From Prevotella sp. UBA6994 (lineage in GTDB: Bacteria; Bacteroidota; Bacteroidia; Bacteroidales; Bacteroidaceae): a DNA stretch of 64,000 nt. Where the stretch lies: NCBI GenBank assembly GCA_002449845.1, contig DJXW01000014.1, forward strand, positions 9,622 through 73,621, in the 5' to 3' direction. Below, one piece after another: positions 10,020 to 18,656 of the stretch. The position numbers were made by a program, and so were the translations under genes. The notes beneath the pieces were generated by a model. That model had not been told where the DNA came from and ran no database searches. It was given only the letters and a program-made list of their open reading frames with translations. Every line of letters starts with the position of its first letter. The stretch's first letter is position 1.

Positions 10020-12236
10020 ATGGAAGCATTAAGATTTCAAGTTGTCGGTGAGGCTTTCAAGAAGAAGCCACTCGACGTGCAAGTACCGAGTGAGAGACCT
10101 GCCAAATATTTTGGAAAGAAGGTTTTCAATCGTGAGAAAATGTATAAGTATTTGCCGAAGGATGTCTATGAGAAGATGATAGATGTAATGGATAATGGCG
10201 CAAGGTTGGATCGTGCCGTTGCTGATGCCGTTGCAGAAGGAATGAAGCAATGGGCTACGGAAAACGGAGTGACGCATTATACCCATTGGTTCCAACCTCT
10301 GACGGAAGGAACGGCTGAAAAGCACGACTCTTTCATCGAGCATGATGGCAAGGGTGGCATGGTGGAAGAGTTTACTGGTAAATTGTTGGTTCAGCAAGAA
10401 CCTGATGCCTCTTCTTTCCCCTCTGGTGGCATTCGTTCTACCTTTGAGGCTCGTGGCTATTCGGCTTGGGATCCAACATCGCCCGTCTTCATCATTGATG
10501 ATACATTGTGTATTCCCACCGTATTTATCAGTTATAGTGGCGAAGCTCTCGACTATAAGGCTCCTTTGCTCCGTGCGCTCCATGCAGTAAACGTGGCGGC
10601 AACGGATGTTTGTCATTATTTTGATCCTACGGTAAAGAAGGTTACTTCTAACCTGGGATGGGAGCAGGAGTATTTCCTTGTTGATGAAGGATTGTATGCT
10701 GCTCGTCCCGATTTGTTGTTGACAGGTCGAACTTTGATGGGACATGACTCTGCGAAAAACCAACAGATGGACGATCATTATTTTGGTGCTATCCCAGAGC
10801 GTGTGGCTGCCTTCATGAAGGAACTCGAAATCGTGGCTCTTGAATTGGGCGTTCCTTGCAAGACTCGTCACAATGAGGTGGCTCCTAATCAATTCGAGCT
10901 GGCACCTATATTCGAGGAGACCAATCTTGCCGTAGATCATAATATGTTGCTCATGTCCATGATGAAACGCGTGGCTCGCAAGCATGGTTTCCGTGTGTTG
11001 TTGCACGAAAAGCCCTTTGCTGGCATTAACGGTAGTGGTAAGCACAACAACTGGAGTCTCTCTACAGACAATGGTATCTTGCTCCATGCTCCTGGCAAGG
11101 ATGCTATTCAGAACTTGCGTTTCGCCACCTTTATCGTGGAAACACTGATGGGCGTTTATCGTCACAACGGATTGTTGAAGGCAAGTATCATGAGTGCTAC
11201 AAATGCACATCGTCTTGGTGCAAACGAGGCTCCTCCTGCCATCATCTCTTCTTTCTTGGGAACGCAATTGTCTGAATTGCTCGACCATATCGAAAAGGCT
11301 GACAAGGAGAATATCCTCGTCATGGACGGAAAGCAGGGGATGAAGTTGGATATTCCTGAGATTCCCGAACTGCTGATTGACAATACCGACCGCAACCGCA
11401 CCTCTCCTTTCGCCTTTACTGGCAATCGTTTCGAGTTCCGTGCCGTTGGTAGTGAGGCAAACTGTGCCAGTGCCATGATTGCCTTAAACAGTGCTGTGGC
11501 TGAGGCTCTTGTCGATTTCAAGAAACGCGTGGATGCTCGTGTCGCTGAGATAGCTCAGAAGTTTGAGGGAACGGGACACAATGCCACTTTCCATGCTATC
11601 ATCGACATCTTGCGCGAAGACATCAAGACCTGCAAGCCTATCCGATTTGATGGCAATGGCTATTCTGATGAATGGGTTGTGGAAGCTACCAGACGAGGAC
11701 TTGACGTAGAGAAGTCTTGCCCGAAGATTTTTGAGCGTTACCTCGATCCAGAGAGTATTGAGATGTTTGAGAGCCTTGGCGTGATGACCAAGAAAGAACT
11801 GGAAGCTCGTAATGAGGTGAAATGGGAAACGTACACCAAGAAAATACAAATTGAGGCTCGCGTGTTGGGCGACCTCTCCATGAATCATATCATCCCAGTA
11901 GCTACCCGCTACCAATCGCAATTGCTGAAGAACGTGGGAAATATGGCGGCTGTCTTCTCTGCGGAAAAAGCCCAAAAACTCTCTGCCCGCAATATCCAAC
12001 TCATTGAGGAAATCGCTGAACGTACATCCATGATTGAAAAACAGGTGGACGAATTGGTCAACGCGCGTAAGCTTGCCAATAAGATAGAGGATGAACACGA
12101 CAAGGCGATTGCCTATCACGATACCGTAGAGTCAAAACTTGACGATATCCGTTATCAGATAGACAAACTGGAATTGATAGTGGATGATAGTTGTTGGCCA
12201 TTACCTAAATATCGTGAGTTATTATTCATCAGATAA
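10020..12236 (+). CDS. glnN: Glutamine synthetase type III
   Basis: ATP-dependent ligation of ammonia to glutamate by the large GSIII form typical of Bacteroidota. The start at 10020 (MEALRFQVVGEAF) gives 738 residues, the usual size; reading further upstream runs into dapF. Landmarks are FIEHDGKGGMVEEFTGKLL, GWEQEYFLVD (metal-ligand region), NQFELAPIFEETNLAVDHN, KHNNWSLSTD, and the C-terminal GSIII-specific helical region after residue 620. It follows dapF by 67 bp and closes the GS/GOGAT cycle with gltBD. The convergent palindrome array that follows probably ends transcription. Confidence 0.97.
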   Translation: MEALRFQVVGEAFKKKPLDVQVPSERPAKYFGKKVFNREKMYKYLPKDVYEKMIDVMDNGARLDRAVADAVAEGMKQWATENGVTHYTHWFQPLTEGTAEKHDSFIEHDGKGGMVEEFTGKLLVQQEPDASSFPSGGIRSTFEARGYSAWDPTSPVFIIDDTLCIPTVFISYSGEALDYKAPLLRALHAVNVAATDVCHYFDPTVKKVTSNLGWEQEYFLVDEGLYAARPDLLLTGRTLMGHDSAKNQQMDDHYFGAIPERVAAFMKELEIVALELGVPCKTRHNEVAPNQFELAPIFEETNLAVDHNMLLMSMMKRVARKHGFRVLLHEKPFAGINGSGKHNNWSLSTDNGILLHAPGKDAIQNLRFATFIVETLMGVYRHNGLLKASIMSATNAHRLGANEAPPAIISSFLGTQLSELLDHIEKADKENILVMDGKQGMKLDIPEIPELLIDNTDRNRTSPFAFTGNRFEFRAVGSEANCASAMIALNSAVAEALVDFKKRVDARVAEIAQKFEGTGHNATFHAIIDILREDIKTCKPIRFDGNGYSDEWVVEATRRGLDVEKSCPKIFERYLDPESIEMFESLGVMTKKELEARNEVKWETYTKKIQIEARVLGDLSMNHIIPVATRYQSQLLKNVGNMAAVFSAEKAQKLSARNIQLIEEIAERTSMIEKQVDELVNARKLANKIEDEHDKAIAYHDTVESKLDDIRYQIDKLELIVDDSCWPLPKYRELLFIR

Positions 12237-12261
12237 GTATTGGTCATTGCTTATATTGTTA

Positions 12262-12341
12262 AATCTGCGTCGTAGTTTTAGTAAACTGCGACGCAGATTA
12301 ATAAAACTGTGACGTAGATTAAGTAATCTGCGACACAGATT
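12262..12341. repeat. Array of four 17-bp imperfect palindromes with exact 21-bp period
   Basis: Units at 12262, 12283, 12304 and 12325 are AATCTGCGTCGTAGTTT, AAACTGCGACGCAGATT, AAACTGTGACGTAGATT and AATCTGCGACACAGATT, with 4-bp spacers. Units 1 and 2 are reverse complements apart from one base. The array lies between two convergent genes and could fold as paired hairpins in either transcript. A terminator role is inferred. Confidence 0.9.
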
Positions 12342-12363
12342 TAACTTTTTTGATGCTTTTTCT

Positions 12364-13308
12364 TTATTTCGATAGATGTTCCAACATGTCTTTGGTCATG
12401 GCGGTGAGGTTATATTGAGGTTGCCAATCCCATTCCTGACGAGCGGCAGAGTCATCGAGACGATTAGGCCATGAGTCGGCTATTGCCTGTTTCATGGGGT
12501 CAACGTTGTATTCCATCTCAAACTCTGGGCGCAGTTTCTTGATTTCCTCGTAAATGATTTGAGGATCAAAGCTCATGGACGCTACGTTAAACCCATTTCT
12601 GTGAATCAGTCGGGTAGGGTCGGCTTCCATCAAGGATATGGCTGCATGGAGTGCATCGGGCATATACATCATGTCTAAGAACGTGCCTTGTCGGAGTGGA
12701 CAAATAAACTTTTCCTTCCTCACGGCAGCGTAGAAAATGTCAACGGCATAGTCGGTGGTTCCTCCACCAGGAAGAGTGAGGTAAGAAATGATTCCAGGGA
12801 AGCGCACCGAGCGAGTATCTACACCATATTTATAATAATAGTAATCACTCAGCAATTCGGTGGTCACCTTTGAGATTCCATAGATAGTACGTGGACGTTG
12901 GATGGTGTCTTGTGGGGTCATGTCGTGAGGTGTTTCCAAGCCAAACGAACCGATAGAACTGGGCGTGAAAACGGCACAATGTTGTTGGCGGGCAATCTCA
13001 AGGATGTTGAACAAACCGTCGATACCGATTTTCCATGCCAGTAGAGGTTTCGACTCTGCCACTACAGACAACAAGGCGGCAAGATTGAAGATTGTGTCTA
13101 TCTGGTATTTTTTGACCACATCCAAGAGCATTTCGCTATTGGTAACGTCGGCGAGAGCGGAAGGTCCTCCCTCTTTCAGTTCGCCTGTGGGTTCTGCCCC
13201 GTGTATGTATCCGGCAATGACATGTTCATTGCCATAACGTTTTCTTAATTCCCGTGTGAGTTCAGATCCTATTTGTCCTGTAGAACCAATGATCAGTATA
13301 TTCTTCAT
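12364..13308 (-). CDS. NAD-dependent epimerase-type L-threonine 3-dehydrogenase
   Basis: A 314-residue extended short-chain dehydrogenase. The Rossmann motif GSTGQIGSEL is at residues 8-17 and the catalytic YGISK near residue 143, preceded by TPSSIGSFG. PGIISYLTLPGGGTTDYAVDIFY is characteristic of the SDR-type threonine dehydrogenases that replace the zinc enzyme in many Bacteroidota. It oxidises L-threonine to 2-amino-3-ketobutyrate. The kbl gene, which encodes the next enzyme, is divergent 189 bp away, which supports the assignment. The other possibility is a nucleotide-sugar epimerase, but no sugar-pathway gene is adjacent. Confidence 0.85.
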   Translation of the reverse strand: MKNILIIGSTGQIGSELTRELRKRYGNEHVIAGYIHGAEPTGELKEGGPSALADVTNSEMLLDVVKKYQIDTIFNLAALLSVVAESKPLLAWKIGIDGLFNILEIARQQHCAVFTPSSIGSFGLETPHDMTPQDTIQRPRTIYGISKVTTELLSDYYYYKYGVDTRSVRFPGIISYLTLPGGGTTDYAVDIFYAAVRKEKFICPLRQGTFLDMMYMPDALHAAISLMEADPTRLIHRNGFNVASMSFDPQIIYEEIKKLRPEFEMEYNVDPMKQAIADSWPNRLDDSAARQEWDWQPQYNLTAMTKDMLEHLSK

Positions 13309-13497
13309 GTTGATAATAGTTATTAAGTCGATGTCAATTAATGCTGCAAAATAACAACCTTTTTTTTAAATAAATGAGATTCTTTGTATAAAACACGTTT
13401 AAAAATGCGCAATTTTAAGTAATTATAACAAAATAACCATTTATATCTCGAAAATTATCTGTTATTTTGCGTGGTTATTACTATTAATTCTATTATC

Positions 13498-14685
13498 ATG
13501 TACGGAAAAATGAAAGAACATCTCAGTCAGACGCTCGCTGAGATTCGTGAAGCTGGGCTTTACAAAGAAGAGCGTTTCATAGAAAGTCCACAACGTGCTG
13601 CCATTCAGGTGAAGGGGCAGGAAGTATTAAACTTTTGTGCCAACAACTATTTAGGATTGTCTGACAATCCCCGTTTGATAGAGGGAGCCAAGAAGATGAT
13701 GGATCAAAGGGGCTTCGGTATGTCGAGTGTGCGCTTCATCTGTGGAACGCAAGACATTCATAAGCAGTTGGAGGCAGCCATCAGTGATTATTTCAAAACC
13801 GAGGATACCATTCTTTATGCTGCATGTTTTGATGCCAATGGTGGCGTGTTTGAACCCTTGTTTACTGACGAGGATGCCATTATCAGCGATGCACTCAATC
13901 ATGCGTCGATTATAGATGGTGTCCGTCTGTGCAAGGCAAAGCGTTATCGTTATGCTAATGCCGACATGGCAGACTTGGAAAGATGCTTGCAGGAAGCACA
14001 GGCACAACGGTTCCGTATCATCGTGACGGATGGTGTGTTCTCGATGGATGGAAATGTTGCCCCAATGGATAAGATTTGCGACCTTGCCGAGAAATACGAT
14101 GCTCTTGTGATGGTAGATGAGAGTCATTCGGCTGGCGTAGTGGGAGAAACGGGACATGGAGTGAGCGAGTTCTTCCATACCTATGGACGTGTGGATATTT
14201 ATACGGGTACTTTAGGTAAGGCATTTGGCGGTGCTTTGGGTGGATTCACCACTGGACGTAAGGAAATCATCGACTTGCTCAGACAGCGCAGTCGTCCTTA
14301 TCTCTTCTCTAACTCCTTGGCTCCTTGTATCATAGGTGCTTCGCTTGAAGTGTTTAAGATGCTCAAGGAAAGCAATGAACTGCATGATAAGCTGGTAGAG
14401 AATGTCAACTATTTTCGTGATCAAATGATGGCTGCCGGTTTTGACATCAAGCCTACGCAAAGTGCCATTTGCGCGGTGATGTTATATGATGCTAAATTGT
14501 CGCAGGAATATGCTGCCAAGATGCAGGAAGAAGGTATTTACGTGACGGGATTCTATTATCCGGTGGTTCCCAAAGGACAGGCTCGTATCAGGGTTCAGCT
14601 ATCTGCGGGTCACACCCGTGAACAACTTGACAAGTGTATCAATGCATTTATCAAGGTGGGGAAGGAATTAGGTGTTTTGAAGTAA
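13498..14685 (+). CDS. kbl: 2-amino-3-ketobutyrate CoA ligase (glycine C-acetyltransferase)
   Basis: A 395-residue PLP enzyme that splits 2-amino-3-ketobutyrate with CoA into glycine and acetyl-CoA. Family features are FCANNYLGLSDN near residue 50, GFGMSSVRFICGTQ, VMVDESHSAGVVGETGHG (PLP aspartate and histidine), and the Schiff-base lysine in YTGTLGKAFGGALGGF. The ATG at 13498 (MYGKMKEHL) gives the normal length; an upstream in-frame GTG at 13471 is in the promoter zone. With the divergent threonine dehydrogenase it forms a threonine degradation or glycine supply module. Confidence 0.96.
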   Translation: MYGKMKEHLSQTLAEIREAGLYKEERFIESPQRAAIQVKGQEVLNFCANNYLGLSDNPRLIEGAKKMMDQRGFGMSSVRFICGTQDIHKQLEAAISDYFKTEDTILYAACFDANGGVFEPLFTDEDAIISDALNHASIIDGVRLCKAKRYRYANADMADLERCLQEAQAQRFRIIVTDGVFSMDGNVAPMDKICDLAEKYDALVMVDESHSAGVVGETGHGVSEFFHTYGRVDIYTGTLGKAFGGALGGFTTGRKEIIDLLRQRSRPYLFSNSLAPCIIGASLEVFKMLKESNELHDKLVENVNYFRDQMMAAGFDIKPTQSAICAVMLYDAKLSQEYAAKMQEEGIYVTGFYYPVVPKGQARIRVQLSAGHTREQLDKCINAFIKVGKELGVLK

Positions 14686-14788
14686 AAATGTATCATGTTT
14701 ATGCATTTTTCTTAACTTGCATATCGATACTGGCAAAATAGTACCATTATTTAGTAAGATAATATCATATCTATTTTCAAATAATTCT

Positions 14789-14796
14789 TATCTTTG
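14789..14796 (+). promoter_or_regulatory. Bacteroidota -7 box for the SusCD operon
   Basis: TATCTTTG matches TAnnTTTG and lies about 60 nt upstream of the SusC ATG at 14858. It argues against the longer in-frame start at 14717. No clear -33 element is seen. Confidence 0.55.
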
Positions 14797-14857
14797 CAAA
14801 AATTTTTCTAAGAATCTAAAGATATTTTTCATAATAAACCTAAGAAAATACTTAAGT

Positions 14858-17800
14858 ATGAGTCTGAGTTTTAGAAAAACCCTGCTGCTAATGGGCGCAT
14901 GTGCCACTGTAGGAGCCATTCCTACCCAGCAAGCCAATGCCGCCTCACCGACAGGAGCCACCAATGTGGTTCAGCAGCTAAAGAAAGTGACAGGTGTCGT
15001 CAGTGATTCCTTTGGTCCCGTAGTGGGAGCAACAATCATGGAGAAAGGCACTAGTAATGGAACGGTTACTGACGTGAACGGTAACTTCTCCTTGAATGTG
15101 AACCCGGGTGCAACGCTCGTGGTGTCTTACATTGGCTTTGCCTCACAAGAAATTGTGGTGGGCAATCAATCTTCTCTGAACATTACCCTTCAGGAAGACA
15201 ACACAAGTCTTGATGAAGTGGTGGTCGTGGGTTATGGTGTACAAAAGAAGAAATTGGTGACAGGTGCTACCGTTGAGGTGAAGGGCGATGACATTACCAA
15301 GCTCAACACCACTCAGGTACTTGGAGCCTTGCAGAGCCAAAGCCCTGGTGTGAGCATCCAGGCGGTTTCTGGTCAGCCAGGTGATGGATTTAAGGTTGCC
15401 ATTCGTGGTGCAGGTACCAATGGAGACACAAAACCTTTGTATGTAATTGACGGTGTAGCGGGTGGCGACATCAACAACTTGAACCCTGCTGACATTGAGC
15501 GTATCGACGTATTGAAAGACGCTGCATCTTGTGCCATCTATGGTTCTGCCGCTGCCAATGGTGTTATCCTCGTGACCACCAAGCAAGGTAAGGAAGGTAG
15601 CGTACAAGTATCTTACGATGGTAACATTGGTTGGTCAAATGTTTACCGTATGCCACAGTTGCTCACAGCTAAGCAATATATGGAAGTACAAGACTTGGTA
15701 CGTTTCAATAGTGGCGTAGCTCCACGTAACTGGGCTGATTTTGTAGATGCTGACTTGCTGAAAGCTTACCAAAACGGAACCAATGAAGGTTCTAATTTCA
15801 TGGAAGCCATTCGCAACAAGAATGCCGTTACTACCAGTCATGCTGTGAATGTCGCTGGTGGTTCAGAGTATTCTAAGTTCTCTACAGGTATTGGCTATCA
15901 ATATCAAGACGGTGTGTTTGGAAATTTGGTGAAGTCAGACTTCCGTCGTTTCACATTCCGCTTGAACTCTGAACACATTATCTATCGTAACTCCAAAGGT
16001 TTGGATGTCATCAAGGTTGGTGAAAACGTTTATTGGCAACATCGCCAGACACAAGGTTTACAACAAGGAAACCAATATTCTAACGAAATATCGAATATGT
16101 TGCGTGCCAATCCTATGATACCTATTTATAATGCGAATGGAGAATGGTTTGGTTATGATGACATGAAAGGTTCGGGATTGTCAAAGAATGGATGGTTTGA
16201 TTATAACTCTTATACCAACAACCCCATTGCTTCGATGATGTACAATCAAAGTGCTAACAACAAGAGTATCAGTTATGGTCTTAATGCTGTTGGTTACATT
16301 GAGATTCAGCCTATTAAGGGACTTACCTATCGTGGACAAATAAACTATAACCAAAGTTCATGGTCATGGCGTGCATATCTTCCTGTTTATCACTTGAATG
16401 ACCAAGGTGCAAGCCGAGAGATAGACCAAGCAACCAACCAAACTGGTCAAGGTTGGGGTTGGGGTACAACCAATACTTTGAACTTTAAGTTTGATATTTC
16501 CAAGTTGCACAACTTTGATATCCTCGTTGGTACGGAGTACGGAATGTCTAAACCTGATTATGGTTTCACATTGAATGCAACTGCCAATAATTCTATTTTT
16601 GGCGACTTGCGTCACGCATATATGTCCTTCATGAAAGACAATACTCAGAAAGCCACTGTTTCTGGTTCTCCTTATGGTGATTCAAGAAGTATGTCTTACT
16701 TCGGTCGTTTGAACTACGACTACGCTGAGAAGTATATGTTTACCGCTATCTTCCGTGCTGATGGTAGTTCTGTATTTGCACCAGGACACCGCTGGGGTTA
16801 CTTCCCCTCATTCTCTGCAGGTTGGGTAGTGTCTAACGAAAAGTTTATGCAAAGTACTTCTTCATGGCTCGACTTCTTGAAGATTCGTGCAGGTTGGGGA
16901 CAAAATGGTAACAAGAACATCGTTGATGGTTTTGCTTATCAGGCAACATTTGGCTATGACGCTTACAGTAACTATTCTTTTGGAAACAACAAAGATGGTT
17001 ATACTAATGGTGCATCTCCTAAGCGTTTGGCTAATACTGAACTTACTTGGGAAACCTCTGAGCAGCTTGACTTAGGTCTCGATGCACGTTTCTTCAACGG
17101 AAGACTTGGCTTGGTATTCGACTGGTATAGGAAGACCACGAAAGACTTGTTGCTTAACGTACCTATTCCTCCAACCACAGGTTTCAAGACACAGTTGAAG
17201 AATGCCGGTACTGTACGTAACACGGGTATTGAGTTTGCCTTGAATTGGCGTGATCAAATTGGCGCATTTAAATATGGTGCAAGTTGGAATATTGCCGTTA
17301 ATAAGAATAAGGTGACCAAAGTTAACAGTGAACAAGACTATAATAATGGTGGTTTAGACTTGTTGGCTCAAGGTACAGGCTACATGGCACGTTTCCAAGA
17401 AGGTCATCCTATTGGTTACTTCTGGGGATATAAGACAGACGGTGTTATTCAGAACCAAGACGATTTGGCTGCTTATGTTGCTACTCTGAAGGATGGAAAC
17501 GCTGCCAACTCTTTGCAGGGTTCCGGTCTGAAGCCAGGTGACTTGAAGTTTGTTGATGTTAATGGCGACGGAGTCATTGATGCTGAAGACAAGACCGACC
17601 TTGGTAATCCACATCCAGATGTGACGATGGGTCTTACATTGAATGCTGAATACAAAGGCTTTGATTTCAGTGTAACAGGTTATGCTGCTCTCGGTCAACA
17701 AGTGGCTCGCTCATATCGTAAGTTTACAGACGGTGAGCAAGAAAACTATACCACAGAAGTTTATAGCTATTGGAATGGTGAAGGTACAAGTAACAAGTAT

Positions 17801-18622
17801 CCATTGTTGAGCCGTATGAACGTAGGTGTGAACTGGCAGTCTATCTCTGACATTTACGTTGAAAACGCTGGTTATTTCCGTCTCCAGAACTTGACAATTG
17901 GTTACGATTTTGCAAAGACATTCAATACACGCCTATTTGAACAATTACGTGTTTACTTCGCAGCACAGAACCTCTTTACCATTACCAAGTACAAAGGTAT
18001 GGATCCTGAAAATGGTCGTGCTCTTAATGGAAATGAGCCTTGGGTAACAGGTGTTGACGTAGGTAACTATCCTCAGCCACGTACCTATATGGTAGGTGTA
18101 AACCTCAAGTTCAAGGGTAAGGGTGAGCAGAAGAAGGCCGCTGTTGCAGCCGTAGCTCCTGTTGTGAACAACAATGCAGAAATTGACCGTCTGAATGGTG
18201 AGGTGAACAGACTTCGCGCAGAGAATGACCAGCTTCGTAACCGTAAGCCCGAAAAGGAAGTGGTGAAGGAAGTGGTTGCAAGCAAGGAGTTCGTGACATT
18301 CCCATACTTGGTGAACTTCGACATCAACAAGACCGACGTGGTGAACCGTGAGATGTTCAACCTCAACAGTGTTGCCGAGATGATCAAGGCTACTCCTGGT
18401 AAGAAGTATGCCGTAGTAGGTTATGCTGACAAGCAGACTGGTTCTAACGAGCGTAATACCCAATTGGCAGAGCAACGTTCAAAGAACGTTTACGACGTGC
18501 TCATCAAGAAGTACGGTGTTCCTGCAAGCAGTCTTGTACTCGACTCTAAGGGTGGTGTAGATTACTTGTACAAGGATGATGCTCAAGTAAGCCGTTCGGT
18601 ATTAATTTCTGAGGTAAAATAA
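14858..18622 (+). CDS. SusC/RagA TonB-dependent transporter with C-terminal OmpA-like domain
   Basis: A 1254-residue outer-membrane transporter. The order is: signal peptide (residues 1 to about 28, ending QANA), CarboxypepD-reg-like domain (GVVSDSFGPVVGATI), SusC signature LDEVVVVGYG, plug (VAIRGAGTNGDTKPLYVIDG), and 22-strand barrel ending near residue 1085 with TYMVGVNLKF. Unusually, 169 more residues follow: an Ala/Val linker, a short coiled coil (EIDRLNGEVNRLRAENDQL), and an OmpA-like peptidoglycan-binding domain (about 1145-1254). In it VVGYAD and LAEQRSKNV keep the Asp1191 and Arg1207 expected to hold diaminopimelate. The barrel C-terminus faces the periplasm, so the topology works. 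Substrate is unknown. SusD follows 34 bp later. Confidence 0.93.
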   Translation: MSLSFRKTLLLMGACATVGAIPTQQANAASPTGATNVVQQLKKVTGVVSDSFGPVVGATIMEKGTSNGTVTDVNGNFSLNVNPGATLVVSYIGFASQEIVVGNQSSLNITLQEDNTSLDEVVVVGYGVQKKKLVTGATVEVKGDDITKLNTTQVLGALQSQSPGVSIQAVSGQPGDGFKVAIRGAGTNGDTKPLYVIDGVAGGDINNLNPADIERIDVLKDAASCAIYGSAAANGVILVTTKQGKEGSVQVSYDGNIGWSNVYRMPQLLTAKQYMEVQDLVRFNSGVAPRNWADFVDADLLKAYQNGTNEGSNFMEAIRNKNAVTTSHAVNVAGGSEYSKFSTGIGYQYQDGVFGNLVKSDFRRFTFRLNSEHIIYRNSKGLDVIKVGENVYWQHRQTQGLQQGNQYSNEISNMLRANPMIPIYNANGEWFGYDDMKGSGLSKNGWFDYNSYTNNPIASMMYNQSANNKSISYGLNAVGYIEIQPIKGLTYRGQINYNQSSWSWRAYLPVYHLNDQGASREIDQATNQTGQGWGWGTTNTLNFKFDISKLHNFDILVGTEYGMSKPDYGFTLNATANNSIFGDLRHAYMSFMKDNTQKATVSGSPYGDSRSMSYFGRLNYDYAEKYMFTAIFRADGSSVFAPGHRWGYFPSFSAGWVVSNEKFMQSTSSWLDFLKIRAGWGQNGNKNIVDGFAYQATFGYDAYSNYSFGNNKDGYTNGASPKRLANTELTWETSEQLDLGLDARFFNGRLGLVFDWYRKTTKDLLLNVPIPPTTGFKTQLKNAGTVRNTGIEFALNWRDQIGAFKYGASWNIAVNKNKVTKVNSEQDYNNGGLDLLAQGTGYMARFQEGHPIGYFWGYKTDGVIQNQDDLAAYVATLKDGNAANSLQGSGLKPGDLKFVDVNGDGVIDAEDKTDLGNPHPDVTMGLTLNAEYKGFDFSVTGYAALGQQVARSYRKFTDGEQENYTTEVYSYWNGEGTSNKYPLLSRMNVGVNWQSISDIYVENAGYFRLQNLTIGYDFAKTFNTRLFEQLRVYFAAQNLFTITKYKGMDPENGRALNGNEPWVTGVDVGNYPQPRTYMVGVNLKFKGKGEQKKAAVAAVAPVVNNNAEIDRLNGEVNRLRAENDQLRNRKPEKEVVKEVVASKEFVTFPYLVNFDINKTDVVNREMFNLNSVAEMIKATPGKKYAVVGYADKQTGSNERNTQLAEQRSKNVYDVLIKKYGVPASSLVLDSKGGVDYLYKDDAQVSRSVLISEVK

Positions 18623-18656
18623 TCGCAGAATCGAAATCATAAATATTTAGAAGAAC

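Noticed and set aside
10029..11288. A 419-codon open frame antisense to glutamine synthetase
   Set aside because: It is fully inside a conserved gene, has Cys/His/Arg-rich composition with no domain pattern, and lacks a promoter. It is a shadow of codon bias on the other strand. The same applies to other long antisense frames, such as 5542-6240, 7129-7716 and 23838-24539.
13309..13497. Glycine riboswitch between the threonine dehydrogenase and kbl
   Set aside because: No conserved aptamer elements or paired helices are recognisable; the region is simply AT-rich promoter DNA.
14717..14857. Longer SusC start adding 47 residues
   Set aside because: The extension crosses a TAnnTTTG promoter box at 14789 and lacks signal-peptide character. 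MSLSFRKTLLL at 14858 is a proper signal peptide start.
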